Source: Flavobacterium sp. (lineage in GTDB: Bacteria > Bacteroidota > Bacteroidia > Flavobacteriales > Flavobacteriaceae). Taken from it: a stretch of 64,000 bases of DNA. The notes beneath the pieces are model-generated. The model did not search any database, was not told the DNA's origin, and saw only the letters and a program-made list of their open reading frames with translations. The position numbers were made by a program, and so were the translations under genes. Where the stretch lies: contig JASLED010000092.1 in the NCBI GenBank assembly GCA_030151255.1, forward strand, positions 38,276 to 102,275, read 5' to 3'. Shown here piece by piece: positions 8,960 to 16,068 of this stretch (positions are counted from its first letter, which is position 1; each line of letters starts with the position of its first letter).

Positions 8960-9664
8960 ATGGATGAATTTCACATTTCTCAGTTAATCAATCCTGAGTT
9001 TTACATTAACCTACAGATTGCAGGTCATTCAATAGGAATATATGTAGTACTTTTTATTGTATTTGCTGAAACGGGATTATTTGCTGGTTTTTTCTTGCCA
9101 GGAGATAGTTTACTATTCTTAGCAGGTATTTACAGCACTGCTTTAATGCAAGAATTATTTTCAATTGATAGCGATTTTTTAAACGTTGCTTTATTATCAA
9201 CTTTAGTGGCTCTTGCCGGAATTTTAGGAAATACTTTTGGATATTGGTTTGGTGCAAAAAGCGGAAACTATCTTTACAACGTAAAAGATAATTTTATCTA
9301 TAAGAAAAAATATCTTTATGAATCTAAAGTGTTTTTTGAAAGACATGGAGGTAGAGCTATTATTTTTGGACGTTTTTTACCAGTTGTAAGAACATTTGCT
9401 CCAATTATTGCAGGAATTGTAAGAATGGATATTAAGCGCTTTATGTTTTACAATGTTATTAGTTCTTTTCTTTGGGCAACTTCATTGATCTTTGCAGGTC
9501 ATTATTTACAAGTTTGGTTAATGAATACTTACCAAATTGATTTAAAAGAATATATCGAATATATTATTATTTTCTTGGTTCTTGTTACCACATTACCAGT
9601 AATTATTAAGCTTGTAAAAAGCAAAGCTGGAAGCGAAGAAACAACAACTGAAACTGAAAAATAA
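8960..9664 (+). CDS. DedA family membrane protein
   Basis: A 234-residue polytopic inner-membrane protein of the DedA/VTT family, whose members act as lipid-carrier (undecaprenyl phosphate or phospholipid) flippases and support envelope integrity. Visible hallmarks are ETGLFAGFFLPGDSLLFLAG near residues 38-57, the GxxxGYxxG-like segment LGNTFGYWFGAKSG, and FGRFLPVVRTFAPIIAG (about 133-150) with the conserved Arg residues. Acidic residues E38 and D49 are those implicated in proton coupling in the family. It follows the symporter closely and ends in a strong bidirectional terminator. The transported lipid cannot be inferred. Confidence 0.9.
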   Translation: MDEFHISQLINPEFYINLQIAGHSIGIYVVLFIVFAETGLFAGFFLPGDSLLFLAGIYSTALMQELFSIDSDFLNVALLSTLVALAGILGNTFGYWFGAKSGNYLYNVKDNFIYKKKYLYESKVFFERHGGRAIIFGRFLPVVRTFAPIIAGIVRMDIKRFMFYNVISSFLWATSLIFAGHYLQVWLMNTYQIDLKEYIEYIIIFLVLVTTLPVIIKLVKSKAGSEETTTETEK

Positions 9665-9683
9665 AAAAATAGTATCTCATAAA

Positions 9684-9722
9684 AAAATCCCGTTATAAAA
9701 TATTTTATAACGGGATTTTTTA
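9684..9722. terminator. Bidirectional terminator between dedA and ferredoxin gene
   Basis: Near-perfect palindrome with arms AAAAATCCCGTTATAAAA and TTTTATAACGGGATTTTT around TA. Both convergent genes end here. Confidence 0.85.
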
Positions 9723-9736
9723 TTATTTCTTAACAA

Positions 9737-10069
9737 CTATTCTGGAGCCATTTCTACAACCAAGCCATCCAATTCTGGGGCTAAATGTATTTGACAACCA
9801 AGTCTGCTATTATCTTTTACATTAAAAGCTTCCCACAACATTGCCTCCTCATCAGGATTCATTTCTGGCAAAGCTATTTCATCAGCATTTAATACATAAC
9901 ATTGACAAGAAGCGCACATTGCCATTCCTCCACAAATTCCAATTGTTCCTTCTGGAGCCAATTCGTAAGCACGAATCAATTCCATCACGTTCATATTCAT
10001 ATCTGTTGGAGCATCAACTACGTGAGTTTCTCCTGCTCTGTCAATAATTGTTACTTTAATATCTGACAT
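9737..10069 (-). CDS. 2Fe-2S ferredoxin, adrenodoxin type
   Basis: A 110-residue soluble electron carrier. The cluster ligands are the first three Cys in CGGMAMCASC (C-x5-C-x2-C, around residues 46-55) and a fourth in LGCQ (about 92). Spacing and the acidic helix DEIALPEMNPDEEAMLWE match adrenodoxin/Fdx-like ferredoxins that serve Fe-S assembly and hydroxylases. It is 6 nt downstream of the ferredoxin-NADP reductase, so the two form an electron-transfer pair (NADPH to FNR to ferredoxin). The neighbouring nfu and mrp genes suggest that Fe-S maturation is one customer; this link is inferred from position. Confidence 0.92.
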   Translation of the reverse strand: MSDIKVTIIDRAGETHVVDAPTDMNMNVMELIRAYELAPEGTIGICGGMAMCASCQCYVLNADEIALPEMNPDEEAMLWEAFNVKDNSRLGCQIHLAPELDGLVVEMAPE

Positions 10070-10075
10070 ATCTTG

Positions 10076-11128
10076 TTATTCTATTGATTTTACAACTGCT
10101 TTTTCTGCTTCTTTTCGTGTACCATCAAAACCATTAATTCCTGAAACAGTAGTATATTTCAACACATATTTTTTACCAGGATTTAACATGTTATAAACGC
10201 TTTGGCACATTAAGGTTGCTTCGTGAAAACCACATAAAATCAACTTCAATTTACCAGGATACGTATTAATATCTCCAATAGCATAAATACCTGGAATATT
10301 TGTTTGATAATCTAATGCATTGTTTACTTTAATAGCATTTTTTTCAATTTCTAAGCCCCAGTTAGCAATTGGACCAAGTTTAGGTGTTAATCCAAAAAGA
10401 GGAATAAAATAATCACAAGTTACTTCTTCTTGCGCTCCTTCTTTTTCAATTACTACAGCTTCTAATTTATCTGTTCCTTTTAACGAAACAATTTCTGCCG
10501 GTGTAATCAAATTAATTTTTCCTTGGTTTTTCAAAGCTTGTACTTTTTCTACCGAATCCAATGCGCCTCTAAACTCATTTCTACGGTGTACTAAATGTAC
10601 TTCTGCCGCAACGTCTGCTAAAAAAATACTCCAATCTAAAGCAGAATCACCTCCTCCAGCTATAACTATTTTTTTTCCAGCAAACATATCTGGATTTTTT
10701 ACAAAATACTCTATTCCTTTATCTTCGAAATGAGTTAAGTTTTCTAACTCTGGTTTGCGCGGTTCAAAAGAGCCTAAACCACCTGCAATAGCTACTGCTT
10801 TAGCTTTGTGTTGTGTTCCTTTGTTAGTTGTAACAATAAAAAAACCGTCTTCTTGTTTTTCTATCGTTTCAGCAACTTCATTTAACGTAAAACCAGGCTG
10901 AAATTGTTTAATTTGCTCCATTAAGTTATCAACCAATTCTGCAGCACCCACTGAAGGATATCCAGGAATATCAAAAATTGGTTTTTTAGGATAAAGCTCT
11001 GTCAATTGTCCACCAGGTTGTGGTAATCCGTCGATTAAATGACATTTCAGTTTCAGCAATCCTGCTTCAAAAACTGCAAAAAGACCTGTTGGCCCAGCTC
11101 CAATGATAATTATATCGGTTTCAATCAT
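10076..11128 (-). CDS. Ferredoxin-NADP(+) reductase, thioredoxin-reductase-like
   Basis: A FAD-dependent two-domain reductase. FAD Rossmann motif IIIGAGPTGLFAVFEAG at residues 5-21, FAD contact QPGGQLTELYP, NADP Rossmann motif IVIAGGGDSALDW around 150, and C-terminal YAIGDI. There is no CxxC redox disulfide in the NADP domain, which separates this type 2 FNR (B. subtilis YumC-like) from thioredoxin reductase. Start at ATG 11128 was chosen because MIETDIIIIGAG begins the family core; the in-frame ATG at 11191 would add 21 residues overlapping the upstream promoter and terminator area. It transfers NADPH electrons to the adjacent ferredoxin. The minus-strand CATCTTTG just upstream resembles the -7 box. 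Confidence 0.9.
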   Translation of the reverse strand: MIETDIIIIGAGPTGLFAVFEAGLLKLKCHLIDGLPQPGGQLTELYPKKPIFDIPGYPSVGAAELVDNLMEQIKQFQPGFTLNEVAETIEKQEDGFFIVTTNKGTQHKAKAVAIAGGLGSFEPRKPELENLTHFEDKGIEYFVKNPDMFAGKKIVIAGGGDSALDWSIFLADVAAEVHLVHRRNEFRGALDSVEKVQALKNQGKINLITPAEIVSLKGTDKLEAVVIEKEGAQEEVTCDYFIPLFGLTPKLGPIANWGLEIEKNAIKVNNALDYQTNIPGIYAIGDINTYPGKLKLILCGFHEATLMCQSVYNMLNPGKKYVLKYTTVSGINGFDGTRKEAEKAVVKSIE

Positions 11129-11182
11129 GATGTGTAGTTCATTAGTACAAAGATGAACTTTGTAATGTTTATTAAAAATGAT

Positions 11183-11225
11183 AAAAGTCAACTATAAATA
11201 GCCAAAGTGTTATTTATAGTTGACT
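11183..11225 (-). terminator. Long-stem terminator after nfu
   Basis: 15-bp perfect inverted repeat AGTCAACTATAAATA (11186-11200) / TATTTATAGTTGACT (11211-11225), 10-nt loop, followed by TTTT on the minus strand. Confidence 0.75.
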
Positions 11226-11234
11226 AAGTTATTT

Positions 11235-11474
11235 TTATCCAACATTAACTACCGTCTCGATTTCCGGAGCATATTTTTTAATTGTAGTTTCAACCCCTGC
11301 ACTTAATGTCATTTGATTCACACTGCAAGCTGTACAAGCACCTTCTAATCGAACTTTTACGTGCTTGTCATCAACTATATCAATTAATGTAATATCTCCT
11401 CCATCGGTTTGCAAAAACGGGCGAATCTCGTCTAACGCCTTCATAACGTTTTCTCTGATAGTTATTGATGCCAT
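11235..11474 (-). CDS. nfu: NifU-like Fe-S scaffold/carrier protein (Nfu)
   Basis: A 79-residue protein made of only the C-terminal NifU domain. The cluster-binding motif is CTAC (CxxC) in [20 protein letters not shown] near residues 47-50. Such Nfu proteins carry 4Fe-4S clusters from the assembly machinery to target enzymes. The N-terminal pattern [16 protein letters not shown] is diagnostic. It lies 20 nt downstream of mrp on the same strand, so both Fe-S carriers share a transcript that ends at the 15-bp terminator. Length is that of stand-alone Nfu proteins; nothing is missing. Confidence 0.94.
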   Translation of the reverse strand: MASITIRENVMKALDEIRPFLQTDGGDITLIDIVDDKHVKVRLEGACTACSVNQMTLSAGVETTIKKYAPEIETVVNVG

Positions 11475-11494
11475 ATATTTTTTATAAAAAAAGA

Positions 11495-12625
11495 TTATTT
11501 TTTACCTGCAGCTGAGCATCCAGCCATAGTTGTAATTTTAATTGCTTCTGTTGGCGGCAACGAATCGTTTCTCAACACCACTTGCTCTACCACGTTTCTT
11601 GTAACATCTTCAAATACTTTTGCTACAATTGTATCATTTTGCAAAGCTGCCGGACGACCAAAATCTCCTGCTTCTCTAATGCTTTGCACAATTGGCACTT
11701 CTCCTAAGAATGGAACATCTAAGTCAGCAGCTAAATTTTTAGCTCCGTTTTCGCCAAAAATATAATATTTATTTTCTGGCAATTCTGCTGGAGTGAAATA
11801 AGCCATATTTTCAACAATACCTAAAACTGGTACGTTGATGCTTTCTGACATAAACATAGAAACTCCTTTTTTAGCATCTGCCAAGGCTACTGCTTGTGGT
11901 GTAGAAACTACAACAGCTCCTGTAATTGGCAATGATTGCATAATTGACAAGTGAATATCTCCTGTACCTGGAGGTAAATCTAATAGTAAGAAATCTAATT
12001 CTCCCCAATCTGCATCAAAAATCATTTGATTTAATGCTTTCGATGCCATTGGTCCTCTCCAGATAATAGCTTGATCTGCTTTTGTAAAGAATCCTATTGA
12101 AAGAATTTCAACACCGTAAGCCGAAATTGGTTTCATTTTTGAACGACCTTCTACCTCAACCGAAATTGGTTTTGCGTTTTCTACGTCGAACATAATTGGC
12201 ATTGATGGACCGTAAATATCTGCATCCAAAATACCAACACTGAAGCCCATATTGGCTAAACTTGCAGCAATATTTGCCGTAACAGTAGATTTACCTACTC
12301 CACCTTTTCCTGAAGAAATTGCTACAATATTTTTGATTCCAGGTATTGATTTTCCTTTAATTTCAGGTTTTTCTGCTGCTTCTACTTTTATGTTTACTTT
12401 TACTTTTGCTTTATCGTATACATGTTCGTGAATTGCTTTCATTACATCCACTTCCGCTCTTTTCTTGATATGCAATGCAGGAGTTGATAAAACAAGGTCT
12501 ACAACAACTTCGTCTCCAAAAGTCATTACGTTGTTTACCGCTCCGCTTTCTACCATATTTTTTCCTTCTCCAGCAATAGTAATAGTTTCTAGTGCTTTCA
12601 GAATATCTTTTCTATCTAACTTCAT
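11495..12625 (-). CDS. mrp: Mrp/ApbC family Fe-S carrier ATPase with MIP18-like N-terminus
   Basis: A 376-residue P-loop ATPase of the Mrp/NBP35 group, which delivers Fe-S clusters to apoproteins. Residues 1-95 form the MIP18 (DUF59)-like domain. The deviant Walker [12 protein letters not shown] lies near 105-115, switch DADIYGPS near 135, and LDLPPGTGD near 215. In E. coli and Salmonella homologues a CxxC follows VENM and binds the bridging cluster; here the stretch is [21 protein letters not shown] with no Cys. The only C-terminal Cys is in [10 protein letters not shown]. Cluster binding, if kept, must use other ligands. Nfu is encoded 20 nt downstream. Confidence 0.92.
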   Translation of the reverse strand: MKLDRKDILKALETITIAGEGKNMVESGAVNNVMTFGDEVVVDLVLSTPALHIKKRAEVDVMKAIHEHVYDKAKVKVNIKVEAAEKPEIKGKSIPGIKNIVAISSGKGGVGKSTVTANIAASLANMGFSVGILDADIYGPSMPIMFDVENAKPISVEVEGRSKMKPISAYGVEILSIGFFTKADQAIIWRGPMASKALNQMIFDADWGELDFLLLDLPPGTGDIHLSIMQSLPITGAVVVSTPQAVALADAKKGVSMFMSESINVPVLGIVENMAYFTPAELPENKYYIFGENGAKNLAADLDVPFLGEVPIVQSIREAGDFGRPAALQNDTIVAKVFEDVTRNVVEQVVLRNDSLPPTEAIKITTMAGCSAAGKK

Positions 12626-12671
12626 TATATGCGATTAGTTTTCAATATTTTAATATGAATTTTGACTAAGG

Positions 12672-12679
12672 CAAATATA
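12672..12679 (-). promoter_or_regulatory. -7 box for mrp-nfu
   Basis: The minus strand reads TATATTTG, an exact match to TAnnTTTG, about 47 nt upstream of the mrp start codon. A TTTG lies further upstream but only 12 nt away, too close for a standard -33 element. Confidence 0.45.
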
Positions 12680-12882
12680 GCAGTTATATTTCAAATGCAC
12701 ACGTTAATATATGATAAACTAATGCGTTTACAAGCCCACAACAAAGACTTTACAATCTAGTTATTACCTTGCTAAAAGGCAAGTTATTAGCAAAATAACG
12801 TGTGTGTTTTTAGCTCATAAATCATTATTTAATACATAAAAAAGCTATTTTATTTTATCTATTAATTACGATTGACAACACA

Positions 12883-12914
12883 AAAAGCCAACAAAGTGTA
12901 ATTTGTTGGCTTTT
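12883..12914 (-). terminator. Terminator after the triple-RidA gene
   Basis: 13-bp stem AAAAGCCAACAAA (12883-12895) / TTTGTTGGCTTTT (12902-12914), loop of 6 nt, T-run on the minus strand. Confidence 0.75.
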
Positions 12915-12952
12915 CAATTTATAACTTTATCAATCTTTCTGCAGATAAATTT

Positions 12953-14230
12953 TTATGCTTTTCTTGGTGTTCCCTCAGCGTTAGCAACTACTGCATCTAC
13001 CTGAATCAATGCATCACTTTCTATCTTAGTAACTCCAGCTACTCTACGAGCTGGTATTCCTGTTGGGAAAAAATTTGCATATACTTCATTTACCACTGCT
13101 AAATCAGCAATATTTGTAAGATAAATATTCACTTTAACCACATCTTCCAAAACGTGATCAATACTTTCTACAATGGCTTTAATATTTTTAAAACATTGAT
13201 TTGCTTGTTCTTTTATTCCACCAGCTACTAATTTTTCTGTTGTAACTTCTATTGGCAATTGAGCCGATAAATGATTGTAGTGTGAAAAAGCAACAGTTTG
13301 AGTAGATAACGGACTGATTGGAGCTTGATTTGTATTATTTGCCCAAATTACAATACCATGTCTGTCTTCAATAGCTTGAGGCGGTGTACCGTCTCCATGA
13401 GATACAACTGCTTCCATTTGAACTAATGCACCCATTGGTAAGTCAGTTGCAACAACTACTGTTCTGGCTGGCATATAAGCTACTGTTCTAGCAATAGCAG
13501 AATCTGGGAAATGAGCTAAATATACTTCGTTGATTGCTTCTATATCAGCTAAATCTTTTACATAAATAGTCATCTTAACGATATCGTCAAATGGCACATC
13601 AATAGATCCTAAAATAGTTTTGATATTTTTTAAACATTGTGTTGCCTGAGCTTTTACATCGCCAATTACTAAACGTCCTGTTGATGGATCAATTGGCAAT
13701 TGTACAGCTAAATTATTGTAATGTGAAAAAGCCACTGTTTGAGTAGATAAACCACTTACTGGTGCGTTTGATGTTATGTTTGTTAGTTTTATTAAATCTC
13801 CTGCTTGTGGAGCATTCGGAATTGTTCCTTCTCCATTTGTTACCAATGCATCAACTTGCACTAAAGCTTCTAATGGCAGTGCTGCTACAGCCACAACTGT
13901 TTGTGTTGGCATATACGTTGGAAAAAAAGTTTTATATACTTCTTCAACCGCATCAACATCTTTGATATTGGTAACAAAAACTGTAATTCTAACTATATCA
14001 GACATTACGTGATTAATGCTTGTAAGGATAGATTTAATGTTTGTAAAACATTGAATTGCTTGCTCTTTAATTCCACCTGCTACCAGTTTTCCAGTTGACG
14101 GATCAATTGGCAATTGAGCTGATAAATTGTTATAGTGCGAAAACGCAACTGTTTGTGAAGATATTCCTTCTTCCTGAGGAGCATTGGAAGTATTTCTTGC
14201 CAATACTGCATTTACTTTTTTTGAACTCAT
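12953..14230 (-). CDS. Three tandem RidA (YjgF/YER057c/UK114) domains in one chain
   Basis: RidA proteins hydrolyse reactive enamine/imine intermediates (such as 2-aminoacrylate) released by PLP enzymes. They are normally about 130-residue homotrimers with active sites at subunit interfaces. This 425-residue chain holds three copies at about residues 5-132, 147-277 and 294-416, each starting with a near-identical STQTVAFSHYN block and sharing QLPI, CxxNIK and FFP-type motifs. The active-site Arg (E. coli RidA R105, in PAR) is kept in copies 2 (R256) and 3 (R395) but is Gln110 in copy 1. There is no signal peptide. Start 14230 (MSSKKVNA) is preferred; the longer reading to 14320 runs through its likely promoter. 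It is probably a single-chain pseudo-trimer. Confidence 0.88.
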   Translation of the reverse strand: MSSKKVNAVLARNTSNAPQEEGISSQTVAFSHYNNLSAQLPIDPSTGKLVAGGIKEQAIQCFTNIKSILTSINHVMSDIVRITVFVTNIKDVDAVEEVYKTFFPTYMPTQTVVAVAALPLEALVQVDALVTNGEGTIPNAPQAGDLIKLTNITSNAPVSGLSTQTVAFSHYNNLAVQLPIDPSTGRLVIGDVKAQATQCLKNIKTILGSIDVPFDDIVKMTIYVKDLADIEAINEVYLAHFPDSAIARTVAYMPARTVVVATDLPMGALVQMEAVVSHGDGTPPQAIEDRHGIVIWANNTNQAPISPLSTQTVAFSHYNHLSAQLPIEVTTEKLVAGGIKEQANQCFKNIKAIVESIDHVLEDVVKVNIYLTNIADLAVVNEVYANFFPTGIPARRVAGVTKIESDALIQVDAVVANAEGTPRKA

Positions 14231-14305
14231 GTTTGTTTTATTTGTTGTTTCTGTGTTATTGCTTTTACCTTTTTTTGATAACGTAAATAGCAAAACATAT
14301 CGATA

Positions 14306-14313
14306 CAAATGTA
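14306..14313 (-). promoter_or_regulatory. -7 box for the RidA fusion gene
   Basis: The minus strand reads TACATTTG, matching TAnnTTTG, about 76 nt upstream of the chosen ATG at 14230. It supports the shorter reading of the gene. Confidence 0.4.
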
Positions 14314-14469
14314 AATACAAAACTTGCGCTCATTTTTTTTCAAAACATTCTTATTTATACCAAATATTATCTACTCATTAATTGAAATTGATTAAATAAT
14401 AATTACTAAAAACGGTATTTTACATTAATCTTATACAATATTTTAATATTTATCCACATCCAATACAAT

Positions 14470-14598
14470 TGTTATTTCGAATTAGAAACTAAAGATTTCG
14501 AAAACTCGTATGGAGCAATAAAATTAATTGAAGATGAAAATAAAACACTGAAAAACAGGAAATTACAAAAACAAAAAAGAGAAATAATTTATAACTAA
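14470..14598 (+). pseudogene. Possible remnant of a coding region
   Basis: This frame reads through 42 codons with coding-like composition (charged stretches ELETKDFENSYG and LIEDENKTLKNRK) to a stop at 14596, with no ATG, upstream gene or ribosome site. It could be the decayed C-terminus of a helical protein. It could also be chance in AT-rich sequence. I do not recognise the family. Confidence 0.2.
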
Positions 14599-14614
14599 GC
14601 TTTAATTTAACTAC

Positions 14615-14651
14615 TGATTTATACTACAAATGGATTGATTTATACTACAAA
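14615..14651. repeat. Direct repeat of TGATTTATACTACAAA, 21-bp period
   Basis: Two identical 16-nt copies at 14615-14630 and 14636-14651. The start-to-start distance of 21 bp puts both on the same face of the helix, as in tandem operator half-sites. No gene start lies nearby: it is 110 nt beyond the stop of the TolC-like gene. Function unknown. Confidence 0.6.
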
Positions 14652-14763
14652 AAAGACTTTAATCATTACTTGGCTTTTCTTACTTTTTTAATAAATAAAA
14701 CCACTGTGTTTCTTCTCAAAAAAGCATTCAATCAACTAAAATGAAGTTGTAATTATTCTGTTT

Positions 14764-16068
14764 TTAAAAATGATTTGCATAATTTAAAATTCGCTTTTTG
14801 TTTAGAAAAACACGTTTAATTTCATTTTGAATTAAAGCAAATTCAGCATTAAGCAACGAATTTTTAGCAGCGTTAAACGAAAAAATATCCGCTTTTCCAT
14901 TTTCATATTTTATCTGTGTAGTGCCAAACGTTTTCTTCGCCAAAAGAATACTATTTTCTAACGTTTGATTCATGGTTTCTGCTTGATTTATTTCTTGCAA
15001 CAACAATTCGTTTTCTTTGTCAAGCGCTCGTTCTTTATTTGCTATTTGCGCTTCGTTAAGTTTCTTTTTTGCTTTATTTTGTTGCAATTGACGAGCCACT
15101 GAGCCGCTTCTAAAAACAGGAATATTTAATCCTAAACCAATATAATGGCTTTTATTATCTCCCAATTGTTTAGCAAAAGAAGCCACTTGCCAATCTAAAC
15201 TTGTATTAAACGGTTTGGTATAAAAACTACCGAATTGATAATTTCCTATTAAAACCGGATAGTTTTTTGATTTGAGACTTTGCTTTTCTGTTGCCAATAA
15301 TTGTTGATACAAACGCGTTTTTTCTACTGTTGGATTAAATTCATAATCAACAATTGTTGTCCAATTATCCTTTTCAAAAACCAACTCATAATCAGCTATA
15401 CTTTTTTCTTTCACATCTAATAAATGCAATAATTGTAGCTTTTGATTACTCAATTCGTTAGCTGTTTCTTGCAATCGTATTTGCTCATTGTTAAAAATAT
15501 ATTCAATATCATACAAATCACTTTGAGGTTTAGCGCCTGCATCAACTTCTTTGGTTACACGTTCGTAATTAATTCTGCTATTTTCTAACTGATTTTTTTG
15601 CAACTTTAAAAATTCTTGTATTCCAATAATTTTGAAAAACAAATCCAATATTTGCTGTTGATAATAAAATTTTACTTCTTCGGCTTCCAAAGATGCATAC
15701 GAAATATTGAGTTGCTTAAGTCGATGATCTATAAAATTAGACCAATCAAAAAGACTAATATTTGCATCAACCGAAGTTTGCAATGATTGTATATTAGAGC
15801 TTACTCTTGTATTTGTTGTTGGATCGATTGCAGAACCATAATTATAACTTTGACTGGCATTTAATCCAATATTTGGTAAATAATAAGATGCTGTACTTTG
15901 TTTTTGAGCTTCAACTACTTGTTGTTCTAAATTAGCAATCATTAATTGATAACTATTTTCTTGCCCAAACAACATACAATCTTGTAATGTCCATTTTTCT
16001 TGTGCCCAAAACACCTGATTTAATAACACAAAACACACCAATAAAATATACTTATTCATAATTGACAT
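14764..16068 (-). CDS. TolC-family outer membrane channel protein
   Basis: A 434-residue outer membrane factor with signal peptide (MNKYILLVCFVLLNQVFWAQ) and long helical, Gln/Glu/Lys-rich segments with the two-fold internal repeat of TolC proteins (about residues 25-220 and 230-430). It would form the trimeric channel through which the adaptor (28841-30082) and ABC permeases of the same operon discharge substrate. In-frame ATGs exist at 16068 and 16059. Both lie inside the end of the upstream permease gene, so translation is probably coupled (overlap up to 17 nt). It is the last gene of the operon. Confidence 0.87.
   Translation of the reverse strand: MSIMNKYILLVCFVLLNQVFWAQEKWTLQDCMLFGQENSYQLMIANLEQQVVEAQKQSTASYYLPNIGLNASQSYNYGSAIDPTTNTRVSSNIQSLQTSVDANISLFDWSNFIDHRLKQLNISYASLEAEEVKFYYQQQILDLFFKIIGIQEFLKLQKNQLENSRINYERVTKEVDAGAKPQSDLYDIEYIFNNEQIRLQETANELSNQKLQLLHLLDVKEKSIADYELVFEKDNWTTIVDYEFNPTVEKTRLYQQLLATEKQSLKSKNYPVLIGNYQFGSFYTKPFNTSLDWQVASFAKQLGDNKSHYIGLGLNIPVFRSGSVARQLQQNKAKKKLNEAQIANKERALDKENELLLQEINQAETMNQTLENSILLAKKTFGTTQIKYENGKADIFSFNAAKNSLLNAEFALIQNEIKRVFLNKKRILNYANHF

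Larger units (their letters stand above)
12626..12952. other. Intergenic region between mrp promoter and RidA fusion gene
   Basis: It contains the mrp -7 box and, at the far end, the RidA-gene terminator (12883-12914). Between them is AT-rich sequence with a small inverted repeat (CTTGC-TAAAAG-GCAAG near 12768-12783). No ORF or RNA gene is supported. Confidence 0.4.
14231..14763. other. 530-nt intergenic region, RidA gene to TolC-like gene
   Basis: It holds the RidA -7 candidate, the possible ORF remnant (14470-14598) and the 21-bp-period direct repeat (14615-14651). No strong terminator hairpin is visible after the TolC-like gene, although it is the last gene of a long operon. The rest is low-complexity AT-rich sequence. 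Confidence 0.4.

Noticed and set aside
14231..14320. N-terminal extension of the RidA fusion (MYLHLYRYVLL...)
   Set aside because: It runs through a TAnnTTTG box and low-complexity AT-rich DNA, and RidA domain 1 begins after MSSKKVNA.
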